A stretch of DNA of 64,000 nt. It comes from CAIWHR01 sp963734055 (GTDB taxonomy: Bacteria > Pseudomonadota > Gammaproteobacteria > Burkholderiales > Casimicrobiaceae). Position numbers and translations under genes: made by a program. Below are positions 8,686-17,006 of the stretch, one piece after another; the first letter of the stretch is position 1; each line of letters begins with the position of its first letter. Where the stretch lies: assembly GCA_963734055.1 (NCBI GenBank), contig CAVTFQ010000007.1:682001-746000 (forward strand), written 5' to 3'. The notes under the pieces were generated by a model that did no database searches, had not been told where the DNA came from, and worked only from the letters and a program-made list of their open reading frames with translations.

Positions 8686-9989
8686 TGCAGCCGCTCCTGC
8701 CAGTAGCGCGCGCGGATCGCGATCGCGGCCTCGTCCGTGGCCGTGAGCGCGCCGTTCATGACGACCCGCGTCCCGCCGACCCAGACGTCGGTGACGGCGT
8801 CGCGGCCCACCGCGTGGACGAGGTGGGATACCGGATCGTAACAGGGGACTGCGTCGAGACGGGAGAAGTCGACCGCGACGACGTCCGCCTCCTTCCCCGG
8901 CTCGAGCGAGCCCAGCACGCGCTCGAGACCGAGGGCGCGCGCGCCGCCGAGCGTCGCCGCGCGGACCACGTCCTCGGCCGGCAGCGCCGCGGCGTCGCCG
9001 GCCCGCACCTTCGCGAGCAGCGACGCGAGCCGCATCTCGCCGAAGAGATCGAGCCGGTTGTTCGACGCCGCCCCGTCGGTGCCGAGCGCAACGTTGACGC
9101 CGCGGGCCGCGAGCTCGGCGATCGGGGCGATGCCGCTGCCGAGCTTCATGTTGGAGGCGGGACAGTGCACGACGTGCCCGCCGTGCGTCGCGAGGATCTC
9201 GATGTCGTCGGCGCTCAGATGCACGCCGTGGATCGCGATGAACCCCGGCCCCGTCGCCCCGAGGCGATGGAGCCGCGCGAGCGGGGTGGCGCCGTGCCGC
9301 GCACGGCTCTCGGCGACCTCGTGGGCGGTTTCGGCCAGGTGCGTCTGGATCGGCAGGTCGAGCTGCCGCGCGAAGACGACGATCTTCTCGAACGCGGCGT
9401 CGCTCACGGTGTACGGCGCGTGCGGCGCCAGCGCGAACACGAGGCGCGGCTCGTGCTTGCAGGCGTCGCGGACGGCCAGCCCGGCCTGCAGGTAGCCGTC
9501 GGGATCGGCCGCGTACGGCGTCGGAAAGTCGAGGACCGGCAGCCCGAGCATCGCGCGCATCCCGGTCTCGACGTACGCGCGCGCCGCGGCGTCGGGAAAG
9601 AAGTACATGTCGTTGCAGCAGGTGATGCCGCCCTTCAGCATCTCCGCGGCCGCGAGCCGCACCCCGTCGTAGACGAATTCCGGCGCGACGCTGCGCGCCT
9701 CGCGCGGCCAAATGTGATCCTCGAGCCAGCGGGCGAGCGGCAGGTCGTCGGCGATCCCGCGGAAGAGGGTCATCGCCGCATGCGTGTGCGCGTTGATGAG
9801 CCCCGGGAGCAGCACGTGCTGCGCGAGCTCGACGTGCTCCCGCGGCGCGTAGTCGCGGTCGGCATCCGCCTGCGGGACGAGCCCGACGATCCGACCGCGG
9901 TCGACGAGAAGCGCGTGATCGCGCAGCGTGCGCGCCGGTTCGACCGGCACGACGTAGCCAGCGTCCAGGCGAAGGTCGATCGGGGTCAT
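8682..9989 (-). CDS. mtaD: TRZ/ATZ-family amidohydrolase (MTA/SAH deaminase-like)
   Basis: A 435-residue metal-dependent deaminase. The amidohydrolase metal ligands are visible: HTHAAMTLFRG (HxH), His in QTHLAET, His in IHGVHLS and Asp in LGTDGAASNN. The family includes 5'-methylthioadenosine / S-adenosylhomocysteine deaminases and guanine- or triazine-type deaminases. The VLLPGLINAHTH and LGTDGAASNNRLDLFGEM segments resemble the MTA/SAH deaminase group. The location upstream of ubiG, a SAM-using methyltransferase, fits SAH recycling, although substrate identity is inferred. It lies directly downstream of the ompA terminator, so it probably has its own promoter. Confidence 0.82.
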   Translation of the reverse strand: MTPIDLRLDAGYVVPVEPARTLRDHALLVDRGRIVGLVPQADADRDYAPREHVELAQHVLLPGLINAHTHAAMTLFRGIADDLPLARWLEDHIWPREARSVAPEFVYDGVRLAAAEMLKGGITCCNDMYFFPDAAARAYVETGMRAMLGLPVLDFPTPYAADPDGYLQAGLAVRDACKHEPRLVFALAPHAPYTVSDAAFEKIVVFARQLDLPIQTHLAETAHEVAESRARHGATPLARLHRLGATGPGFIAIHGVHLSADDIEILATHGGHVVHCPASNMKLGSGIAPIAELAARGVNVALGTDGAASNNRLDLFGEMRLASLLAKVRAGDAAALPAEDVVRAATLGGARALGLERVLGSLEPGKEADVVAVDFSRLDAVPCYDPVSHLVHAVGRDAVTDVWVGGTRVVMNGALTATDEAAIAIRARYWQERLQ

Positions 9990-10033
9990 GGGCCGCGAGG
10001 GGGAACGACGCGCGCCATTATGCCGCGGCGCGC

Positions 10034-10063
10034 GAAAAAAAAGCCCCGCCGGCGGCGGGGCTC
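10034..10063 (-). terminator. Intrinsic terminator downstream of ompA
   Basis: A perfect 9-bp stem (AGCCCCGCC at 10042-10050 with GGCGGGGCT at 10054-10062) and a 3-nt loop. Read on the minus strand it is followed by a run of eight T residues (the A tract at 10035-10042). It lies about 20 bp past the ompA stop codon and separates ompA from the mtaD-ubiG-gph operon. Confidence 0.9.
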
Positions 10064-10082
10064 TTTTCGCGGGCGGGATCCG

Positions 10083-10838
10083 CTAGTGCTTGATGACCTC
10101 GCCCTTCACCTCGACTTCCACGCGGCGATCGGGTGCGAGGCACGCGACCTTTTCCTTGAAGTTCTTCTGGTTGCAGACGAGGCCCGGGATCGGCTGCGTC
10201 TTGCCCATGCCGAGGGTCTCGATCTTGTCCTTCGGCACGCCCTTCGACACCAGGTAGTCGCGGACCGCGTCGGCGCGACGCTCCGACAGCTTCTGGTTGT
10301 ACTGTTGCGTACCGATCGGGTCGGTGTGACCGGTGACCAGCACGAGCTCGAGCTTCTGCACGCCCGGCAGCTTCGAGATGATCTCGCTGTCGATCGCGGC
10401 CTTGCCCTCGGGCTTGAGCACCGCCTTGTCGAAGTCGAACAGCGCCTTCGACGCGAGCGTGATCTTCTGCACCATTGGCGCCGGGGCGGGCTTCGGCGGC
10501 GGCGGGGGCGGCGGCGGCGGGGGCGGCGGCGCCGGCTTCGGCGCAGGCTTCGGCACGAGATCCGGGTCGCATTGCTCGATGGCCATGCTCGGCGCCCAGT
10601 AGCCGGTGCGCCAGCAGAGGTTGCCCGAGAGGCCGGCGGCGCCGTTATACGTGCCGCTCTTGAGCACGTTGTTGTCGGGTGTGCCCGTGGTGAGCCAGTA
10701 ACCGCAGTTGGTCGTGTTGCATCCGGCGACGCCCGGCACATAGCTCTTCGGGTCTGCATGCGTTTGCGCCGCGGCGCCGGCGGACAGCACCGCAGCGAGC
10801 GCGCCGACGACGGCACCGGTCACGAAACGACGAGTCAT
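10083..10838 (-). CDS. ompA: OmpA-family outer-membrane/peptidoglycan-binding protein
   Basis: A 251-residue exported protein. A signal peptide (about 1-25, ending GAAAQ) is followed by a short Cys-containing N-terminal region (GCNTTNCGYW, LCWRTGYWAPSMAIEQCD). A low-complexity linker with about 12 consecutive prolines (about 105-116) leads to a C-terminal OmpA peptidoglycan-binding domain (FDFDKAVLKPEGKAAI, TGHTDPIGTQQYNQKLSERR, DRRVEVEVKG). There is no eight-stranded barrel, as in other short betaproteobacterial OmpA-like proteins. The start at 10838 is set by a strong AGGGGTGA ribosome-binding site. It has its own promoter and terminator. The polyproline tract should need EF-P for efficient translation. 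Confidence 0.93.
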   Translation of the reverse strand: MTRRFVTGAVVGALAAVLSAGAAAQTHADPKSYVPGVAGCNTTNCGYWLTTGTPDNNVLKSGTYNGAAGLSGNLCWRTGYWAPSMAIEQCDPDLVPKPAPKPAPPPPPPPPPPPPKPAPAPMVQKITLASKALFDFDKAVLKPEGKAAIDSEIISKLPGVQKLELVLVTGHTDPIGTQQYNQKLSERRADAVRDYLVSKGVPKDKIETLGMGKTQPIPGLVCNQKNFKEKVACLAPDRRVEVEVKGEVIKH

Positions 10839-10954
10839 TGTTTCACCCCTTTGGCTTTGGTTTTGAACAAGTTCTTCTGCAAACCTTGCAATTCTCGCGC
10901 CGCTCCGCGCACACAGGTTGGCACGGACACGCCGAATCCTTTGTTTCCACAAAA

Positions 10955-10983
10955 ACTATAGCACAGGGGTCAGGGGGGTGCAA
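10955..10983 (-). promoter_or_regulatory. Sigma-70 promoter of ompA
   Basis: Minus strand: -35 TTGCAC (10978-10983), exactly 17 bp spacer, -10 TATAGT (10955-10960). The predicted start is near 10948, giving an ompA leader of about 110 nt, as is common for long-lived outer-membrane protein mRNAs. Confidence 0.75.
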
Positions 10984-11043
10984 AAGAAAACAGGGTTTCC
11001 GCAACACGCGGAGAACGACTGTCGCGGCGACGCAACGTCGTGA

Positions 11044-11049
11044 TAAAAT
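11044..11049 (+). promoter_or_regulatory. Candidate -10 box for gyrA in the ompA-gyrA intergenic region
   Basis: TAAAAT at 11044-11049 in the only AT-rich patch before gyrA; the -35 position (CTGTCG-like, about 11019-11024) is weak. It would give a leader of about 180 nt. The divergent 396-bp gap 10839-11234 otherwise holds the ompA promoter and leader and a GC-rich gyrA leader with no recognisable riboswitch. Confidence 0.4.
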
Positions 11050-11234
11050 TTTGCGTTTTCAAGGCCCTCCGTGGTGCGGACGCGCTCCGGCGCCCGGCTC
11101 CGGAGGTCGGCGAAACCCGCGGCTGGCAACGGCCGGCGGTGCGCCCGCCCGGCGACAACCAAAGCGCCCGAAACCACGCCGCGACCGGCCGGGCGACCAC
11201 CGAGTAACGGCATTCGAGGAAGAAATCCCTGCCC

Positions 11235-13787
11235 ATGGAGCAGTTTGCCAAAGAAACCCTGCCGATCAGCCTCGAAGCCGAGATGCGGCATTCCTATCTC
11301 GATTACGCGATGAGCGTGATCGTCGGACGGGCGCTGCCCGACGTCCGCGACGGCCTGAAGCCGGTGCACCGCCGGGTGCTCTACGCGATGCACGAGGCCA
11401 ACATCGTCCACAACCGGCCTTATGTGAAGTGCGCGCGCGTGGTGGGCGATGTGATGGGGAAGTACCACCCGCACGGCGACATGGCGATCTACGACACGCT
11501 CGTCCGGATGGCGCAGGACTTCTCGCTCCGCTATCCGCTGGTCGACGGACAGGGCAACTTCGGCTCCGTCGACGGCGACAACGCGGCGGCCATGCGCTAC
11601 ACCGAGTGCCGGCTGCAGAAGATCGCGGGCGAGCTCGTCGCCGACATCGACAAGGAAACCGTCGATTTCGTCGCCAACTACGACGGCAAGGAGCAGGAGC
11701 CGACGGTGCTGCCGTCGCGGCTGCCCAACCTGCTCGTCAACGGTTCGTCGGGAATCGCGGTCGGGATGGCCACCAACATCCCGCCGCACAACCTGACCGA
11801 GGTCGTCGATGCGTGCCTGGCGCTCCTCGCGAACCCCGGGACCACGATCGACGAGCTGATCGACATCGTGCCCGCGCCCGACTTCCCCACCGCGGGCATC
11901 GTCTACGGCACCGAGGGCGTCCGCGAGGGCTACCGCACCGGACGCGGCCGCGTGGTGATCCGCGCGCGCACGCATATCGAGGACATCGGCAAGGGGGACC
12001 GCCAGGCAATCGTCGTCGACGAGCTCCCGTACCAGGTCGGCGGCGACCAGGTCTTGAAGCGCATCGGCGAGCTCGTCACCGACAAGAAGATCGACGGCAT
12101 TTCCGAGCTGCGCAACGAGAGCGACAAGAAGGGGCTGCGGCTCGTCATCGAGCTCAAGCGCGGCGAGATCGCCGAGATCGTCCAGAACAACCTCTTCAAG
12201 CTCACGCAGCTGCAGGACAGCTTCGGGATGAACATGGTCGCGCTGGTCGACGGTGCGCCGCGGCTCCTCAACCTGAAGCAGTTCCTCGAGTTCTTCCTCC
12301 TGCACCGGCGCGAGGTCGTGGTCCGCCGCACGCGCTACGAGCTGCGCAAGGCGCGCGAACGCGGCCACATTCTCGAAGGCCTCGCCGTGGCGCTTTCCAA
12401 CGTCGACGAGATCGTCGCGCTGATCAAGGGCGCCGCGAGCCCGCCCGAGGCGAAGGCCGCGCTGATGGCGAAGACGTGGCGCTCGCCGCTGGTCGAGGAG
12501 ATGCTGCAGCGCGCGGCGGCCGACGCGGCGCGGCCCGAAGGTCTTCTGCTCGAGTTCGGCTGGCAGCCGAAGGTCAATGGCTACCGCCTCTCCGACGTGC
12601 AGGCGCAGGCGATTCTGGAGCTCAGGCTCCAGCGGCTCACGGGCCTCGAGCAGGACAAGATCTTCGCCGAGTACCGCGAGGTGATGGCGCAGATCGTCGA
12701 CCTGATCGACATCCTCGCCAGGCCGGCACGCGTCACTGCAATCGTAGGCGACGAGTTGCAATCGATCCGGACCGAATTCGGCGACGCGCGCCGCTCGGAA
12801 ATCGTCGCGCAGGGTGTCGACCTCCAGCTGGAAGACCTGATCGCCCCGCAGGAAATGGTGGTCACGATGTCGCACGGCGGCTACATGAAAGCGCAGGCGG
12901 CCGACGAGTACCGTGCGCAGCGCCGCGGGGGCCGCGGCAAGCAGGCGACGGCGACGAAGGAGGACGACTTCGTCGAGCGCATGTTCATCGCGAACACGCA
13001 CGACTACATCCTCTGCTTCTCCAATCGCGGGCGAGTCTATTGGCTCAAGGTCTACAACGTGCCCCAGGGCAGCCGTGCCTCGCGCGGCAAGCCGATCGTC
13101 AACCTCGTCCCGCTCGCGGAGAACGAGAAGATCACGGCGATCCTGCCGGTCAAGGAATTCACCGAGACGCAATTCGTGTTCATGGCGACCGCCAAGGGCA
13201 CCGTCAAGAAGACGCCGCTCGCCGACTTCTCGCGGCCGCGGCCGTCCGGCATCATCGCGGTCGACCTCGACGACGGCGACCGGCTGATCGGCGTGGCGCT
13301 GACCGACGGCAAGCACGACGTGATGCTGTTCAGCTCGGGGGGCAAGGCGGTGCGCTTCGACGAGAACGACGTGCGGCCGATGGGGCGCGGCGCGCACGGC
13401 GTACGCGGGATGATGCTGGAGAAGAATCAGCGCGTGATCTCGATGCTGGTCGCCGAGGACGAGGAACAGTCCGTGCTGACCGCGACCGAGAACGGCTACG
13501 GCAAGCGCACGCCGATCGTCGAGCACACCCGCCACGGGCGCGGGACCAAGGGCATGATCGCGATCCAGCAGAGCGCGCGCAACGGGACCGTCGTCGCCGC
13601 CGCACTGGTGCATCGCGACGACGAGGTGATGCTGATCTCGACGGGCGGCGTGCTGATCCGCACCAAGGTCAAGTCGATCCGCGAGATGGGCCGCTCGACG
13701 CAGGGCGTGACGCTGATCAACCTGGGCGAGGGCGAGAAGCTCGCGGGCCTCGAGCGCGTCGTCGAACGCGAAGAGGACGACGAGTAG
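11235..13787 (+). CDS. gyrA: DNA gyrase subunit A
   Basis: Catalytic subunit (850 residues) of the type II topoisomerase that introduces negative supercoils. The active-site Tyr122 lies in AAMRYTECRL. The breakage-reunion domain occupies about residues 30-500, and the C-terminal DNA-wrapping beta-pinwheel carries an intact GyrA box QRRGGRGK (about residue 560). Residue 83, which is Ser in E. coli and Ser or Thr in many proteobacteria, is Met (HPHGDMAIYD), while Asp87 is kept. The ribosome-binding site is AGGAAGAAAT just upstream. It heads the plus-strand block leading into pheA, 19 bp downstream; serC, often present here, is missing. Confidence 0.98.
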   Translation: MEQFAKETLPISLEAEMRHSYLDYAMSVIVGRALPDVRDGLKPVHRRVLYAMHEANIVHNRPYVKCARVVGDVMGKYHPHGDMAIYDTLVRMAQDFSLRYPLVDGQGNFGSVDGDNAAAMRYTECRLQKIAGELVADIDKETVDFVANYDGKEQEPTVLPSRLPNLLVNGSSGIAVGMATNIPPHNLTEVVDACLALLANPGTTIDELIDIVPAPDFPTAGIVYGTEGVREGYRTGRGRVVIRARTHIEDIGKGDRQAIVVDELPYQVGGDQVLKRIGELVTDKKIDGISELRNESDKKGLRLVIELKRGEIAEIVQNNLFKLTQLQDSFGMNMVALVDGAPRLLNLKQFLEFFLLHRREVVVRRTRYELRKARERGHILEGLAVALSNVDEIVALIKGAASPPEAKAALMAKTWRSPLVEEMLQRAAADAARPEGLLLEFGWQPKVNGYRLSDVQAQAILELRLQRLTGLEQDKIFAEYREVMAQIVDLIDILARPARVTAIVGDELQSIRTEFGDARRSEIVAQGVDLQLEDLIAPQEMVVTMSHGGYMKAQAADEYRAQRRGGRGKQATATKEDDFVERMFIANTHDYILCFSNRGRVYWLKVYNVPQGSRASRGKPIVNLVPLAENEKITAILPVKEFTETQFVFMATAKGTVKKTPLADFSRPRPSGIIAVDLDDGDRLIGVALTDGKHDVMLFSSGGKAVRFDENDVRPMGRGAHGVRGMMLEKNQRVISMLVAEDEEQSVLTATENGYGKRTPIVEHTRHGRGTKGMIAIQQSARNGTVVAAALVHRDDEVMLISTGGVLIRTKVKSIREMGRSTQGVTLINLGEGEKLAGLERVVEREEDDE

Positions 13788-13806
13788 CTGCCCGGCCCCG
13801 CCTGCG

Positions 13807-14889
13807 ATGAGCGCCGACGACCGCGAGCGCGAGCTCGCCCGCCACCGCGCCGAGATCGACGCGATCGACCGCGAGCTGCTCTCGAAGCTCAACGCGCGCG
13901 CGACGCACGCGCACGCGATCGGCCGGCTCAAGCAGGGCGGGGCGGCCTACCGGCCGGAGCGGGAGGCGCAGGTGCTCTTGCGACTGCAGGCGGAGAACCG
14001 CGGGCCCCTGCCGAACGAGGCCGTCGCCGGGGTCTTCCGGCAGGTCATGTCGGCCTGCCTCGCGCTCGAGCAGCCGGTGCGCATCGCCTACCTCGGCCCG
14101 GCCGGAACGTTCTCGCACGCGGCGGCGGCCAAGCACTTCGGGCAGTTCGCGCACGCCGAGCCGTACGGGACGATCGACGAGGTGTTCCGCGCCGCCGAGG
14201 GCGCGCAGACGGACTATGCCGTGGTCCCGGTCGAGAACTCGACCGAAGGGGCGGTCGGCCGCACGCTCGACCTCATGTGCCAGACGCCTCTCTCGATCTG
14301 CGGCGAGATCAAGCTCCGCATCGGCCAGAACCTCCTGTCCAAGGCGACCACGCTGGCCGAAGTCACCCGCGTGTACTCGCATGCGCAGTCGCTCGCCCAG
14401 TGCGCCGAATGGCTCGGGAGGCACTTGCCTTCCGTGGCGCGCGTCGCCGTGTCGAGCAACGCCGAAGCCGCGCGCTTCGCCGCCGCGGAACCGGGGACGG
14501 CGGCGATCGCGGGGGATCTCGCCGCGGCGATCTATGGCCTCGACGTCCTTGCACCCCATATCGAGGACGAGCCCAACAACACGACCCGGTTCTGGGTGCT
14601 GGGGACGCAGGACGTCCCCCCGTCCGGGCGCGACGAGACGTCGCTCGTCATGTCCGCGCCCAACCGGCCCGGCGCCGTCTACGGGCTGCTCGAGCCGATC
14701 GCGAAGCACGGCGTCTCGATGTCCCGGCTCGAGTCGCGGCCCGCGCGCACGGGCCTCTGGGAATACCTCTTCTTCGTCGACCTGGTCGGCCACGCGACCG
14801 ACGCGCCGGTCGCAGCCGCCCTGTCTGAACTGAGAGAAAAAGCTCCGTTTATCAAAGTATTAGGGTCGTATCCTGCAGCAGTTTATTAG
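13807..14889 (+). CDS. pheA: Chorismate mutase/prephenate dehydratase (P-protein)
   Basis: Bifunctional enzyme (360 residues) making phenylpyruvate from chorismate. The chorismate mutase domain is about residues 8-90 (RHRAEIDAIDRELLSKLNAR). The prephenate dehydratase domain is about 95-275 (IAYLGPAGTFSHAAAAKHFG, VPVENSTEGAVGRTLD, NNTTRFWVLG). The ACT regulatory domain is about 280-360 (PNRPGAVYGLLEPIAKHG, SRLESRPARTGLWEYLFFVD), so phenylalanine feedback is expected. The last 25 codons are strikingly AT-rich compared with the rest and lead straight into the hisC start. Confidence 0.97.
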   Translation: MSADDRERELARHRAEIDAIDRELLSKLNARATHAHAIGRLKQGGAAYRPEREAQVLLRLQAENRGPLPNEAVAGVFRQVMSACLALEQPVRIAYLGPAGTFSHAAAAKHFGQFAHAEPYGTIDEVFRAAEGAQTDYAVVPVENSTEGAVGRTLDLMCQTPLSICGEIKLRIGQNLLSKATTLAEVTRVYSHAQSLAQCAEWLGRHLPSVARVAVSSNAEAARFAAAEPGTAAIAGDLAAAIYGLDVLAPHIEDEPNNTTRFWVLGTQDVPPSGRDETSLVMSAPNRPGAVYGLLEPIAKHGVSMSRLESRPARTGLWEYLFFVDLVGHATDAPVAAALSELREKAPFIKVLGSYPAAVY

Positions 14890-14896
14890 GAAAAGA

Positions 14897-16027
14897 ATGA
14901 ACGCAGAAACCGCTGCGCTGCACGCCCGCGACGTCTCGCGCCACGCGCCGGACTACGTGCGCAAAATCGCGCGCTATCTCCCGGGCAAGCCCGTCGAGGA
15001 ACTCGCGCGCGAGTTCGGGCTCGACCCGGCGCGCATCATCAAGCTCGCGTCGAACGAGAACCCGCGCGGACCGGGTCCCGCCGTGCGCCGGGCGCTCGCC
15101 CAAGCGACGGAGGATCTGTCCCGCTATCCGGACGCGAACGGCTTCGCGCTCAAGTCCGTGCTCGCCGCGCGCCACGGCGTGACCGCCGACGAGATCGTCC
15201 TCGGCAACGGCAGCAACGACGTGCTCGAGCTCGTTACGCAGGCGTTCCTGCGGCCGGGCGATTCCGCCGTGTACTCACGGCACGCGTTCGCCGTCTATCC
15301 GCTCGCTACGCAGGCGCGCGGTGCGCACGGGATCGAAGTGGCGGCGCGCGATTTCGCGCACGACCTGCCGGCGATGCGCGCAGCGATCACGGCGACGACG
15401 CGGATCGTGTTCGTCGCCAATCCGAACAACCCCACCGGGACGTGGCTCGCGCCGGCTGCGGTCGAGGCGTTCATCGCCTCGGTTCCGGAAGACGTGCTGG
15501 TCGTCCTCGACGAGGCCTACAACGAATACCTCGAGCCGGCGCAGTGCGCGCCGAGCGCCGCCTGGACACGAACGTACCCGAACCTCGTCGTCTCGCGCAC
15601 GTTCTCGAAGGCCTACGGACTCGCCGCGCTGCGCGTCGGCTACGGCCTCATGAGCGCGTCCGTGGCCGAGATGCTCAATCGGGTCCGCCAGCCGTTCAAC
15701 GTCAACGCCCTCGCGCAGGCGGCGGCGATCGCCGCGCTCGGCGACACCGCCTATGTCGACGAGAGCCGCACCCTCAATGCCGCCGGACGTGCCGTGCTCG
15801 AGGAGGGGGTCCGCCGCCTCGGCCTCGCCTGCGTGCCGTCGCACGCGAACTTCGTGCTGGTGAAGGTCGGCGACGCCGGTCGCGTCTACCAGCGTCTGCT
15901 CGAGCAGGGCGTCATCGTGCGGCCCGTCGCGAACTACGCGCTGCCGGAGTGGCTGCGGGTGACGGTCGGCATCGACGCCGAGAACCGTCGCCTGCTCGAA
16001 TCCCTTGAGCGCGCGCTTGCCCGCTGA
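14897..16027 (+). CDS. hisC: Histidinol-phosphate aminotransferase (aromatic-cluster paralogue)
   Basis: PLP-dependent aminotransferase of 376 residues. Motifs are KLASNENPRGPGP near the N-terminus, VFVANPNNPTGTW, DEAYNEY and the Schiff-base Lys in SRTFSKAYGLAALRVGYG. In this pheA-hisC-tyrA context the enzyme usually acts on imidazole-acetol phosphate and/or aromatic keto acids; the sequence alone does not settle this. The start is fixed by TAGGAAAAGA immediately before the ATG, only 7 bp after the pheA stop codon. Its 3' end may overlap tyrA if tyrA uses a TTG start. Confidence 0.93.
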   Translation: MNAETAALHARDVSRHAPDYVRKIARYLPGKPVEELAREFGLDPARIIKLASNENPRGPGPAVRRALAQATEDLSRYPDANGFALKSVLAARHGVTADEIVLGNGSNDVLELVTQAFLRPGDSAVYSRHAFAVYPLATQARGAHGIEVAARDFAHDLPAMRAAITATTRIVFVANPNNPTGTWLAPAAVEAFIASVPEDVLVVLDEAYNEYLEPAQCAPSAAWTRTYPNLVVSRTFSKAYGLAALRVGYGLMSASVAEMLNRVRQPFNVNALAQAAAIAALGDTAYVDESRTLNAAGRAVLEEGVRRLGLACVPSHANFVLVKVGDAGRVYQRLLEQGVIVRPVANYALPEWLRVTVGIDAENRRLLESLERALAR

Positions 16028-16052
16028 GGCGCCCGCGCCTCGCCACGCCGCG

Positions 16053-16988
16053 ATGACGCCCGCCGCCCACCGCATCGACAAGCTCGTCGTCCTGGGCGTC
16101 GGCCTCATCGGCGGGTCTTTCGCGCTGGCGCAGAAGGCGGCGGGCGCCGCCGGCACGATCGTCGGCGTCGGCCGTGGCCGCGTCAATCTCGAGGAAGCGG
16201 CCAACCTCGGCATCATCGACCGCTCGGTGCCGCTCGACGGCGAGTGGACGAGCGAACTCGCGACCACCGACATCGTGCTCGTCGCCACGCCGGTCGCGCA
16301 GTACCGAACGCTGTTCACCGCGATGGCGCCGCACCTCGGACCGCACACGATCGTCACCGACGCCGGGAGTACCAAGCAGGACGTGATCGAGGCGGCACGG
16401 GCGACGCTCGGCAGCGCGCTGCCGCGCTTCGTGCCGGGCCACCCGATCGCGGGCACCGAGCAGTCCGGCGCGGCGGCGGCGTTCTCGACGCTCTACGCCG
16501 AGCGCAACGTCGTGCTGACGCCGCTGCCCGACACCGATCCGCTCGCGCTCGCGACGGTCGCCGCGGCCTGGCAGACCTGCGGCGCGCGGGTGCGCACGCT
16601 CGACGCCGCGGCGCACGATCGCGTCTTCGCCGCCGTGTCGCACCTGCCGCACCTGCTCGCGTTCGCGCTCGTCGACGAGCTCGCCGCGCGACCGGACGCG
16701 GAGGAGCTCTTCCGTTTCGCGGCCTCCGGCTTCCGCGACTTCACGCGGATCGCGGCGAGCTCGCCGGAGATGTGGCGCGACATCGCGCTCGCGAACCGCG
16801 ACGCGCTGATGGCGGAGATCGCGGCGTTTCGGGCGCAGCTCGATCGCATCGCCGCGCTGGTGGCCGCCGGCGACGGCCCGCGGCTCGAGGCCGTCTTCGC
16901 CGCCGCCCGCGCCGCGCGCCGGGCCTGGGACGCGCGGCGCAACGCCGCCGGCGGCCGCGTCCCGGAAGATGGTCCGCGCGAGCCCTGA
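16053..16988 (+). CDS. tyrA: Prephenate dehydrogenase
   Basis: NAD(P)-dependent dehydrogenase of 311 residues in tyrosine synthesis. The Rossmann motif is VVLGVGLIGGSFAL (about 13-26). Catalytic-region motifs include GSTKQDV, PGHPIAGTEQSGAAAA and AVSHLPHLLAFALV. There is no chorismate mutase domain, so it is the monofunctional betaproteobacterial type. ATG 16053 was chosen; an in-frame TTG at 16005 would overlap hisC by 23 bp and add 16 residues. The gene runs directly into aroA. Confidence 0.94.
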   Translation: MTPAAHRIDKLVVLGVGLIGGSFALAQKAAGAAGTIVGVGRGRVNLEEAANLGIIDRSVPLDGEWTSELATTDIVLVATPVAQYRTLFTAMAPHLGPHTIVTDAGSTKQDVIEAARATLGSALPRFVPGHPIAGTEQSGAAAAFSTLYAERNVVLTPLPDTDPLALATVAAAWQTCGARVRTLDAAAHDRVFAAVSHLPHLLAFALVDELAARPDAEELFRFAASGFRDFTRIAASSPEMWRDIALANRDALMAEIAAFRAQLDRIAALVAAGDGPRLEAVFAAARAARRAWDARRNAAGGRVPEDGPREP

Positions 16989-17006
16989 GTGGCACGCCAA
17001 AGGGCC

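Noticed and set aside
10861..10880. GAAC-AA-GTTC near the ompA leader as a LexA box
   Set aside because: Half-sites are 2 bp apart instead of 4, so it does not fit the operator seen at lexA.
10918..10935. TGGCACGGACACGCC as a sigma-54 promoter
   Set aside because: The -24 GG is present but the -12 dinucleotide is CC, not GC; ompA already has a good sigma-70 promoter.
10956..13931. 991-codon open frame antisense to gyrA
   Set aside because: It mirrors gyrA in the complementary strand. The composition is Arg/Asp/His/Val-rich shadow protein and GyrA is unmistakable on the plus strand.
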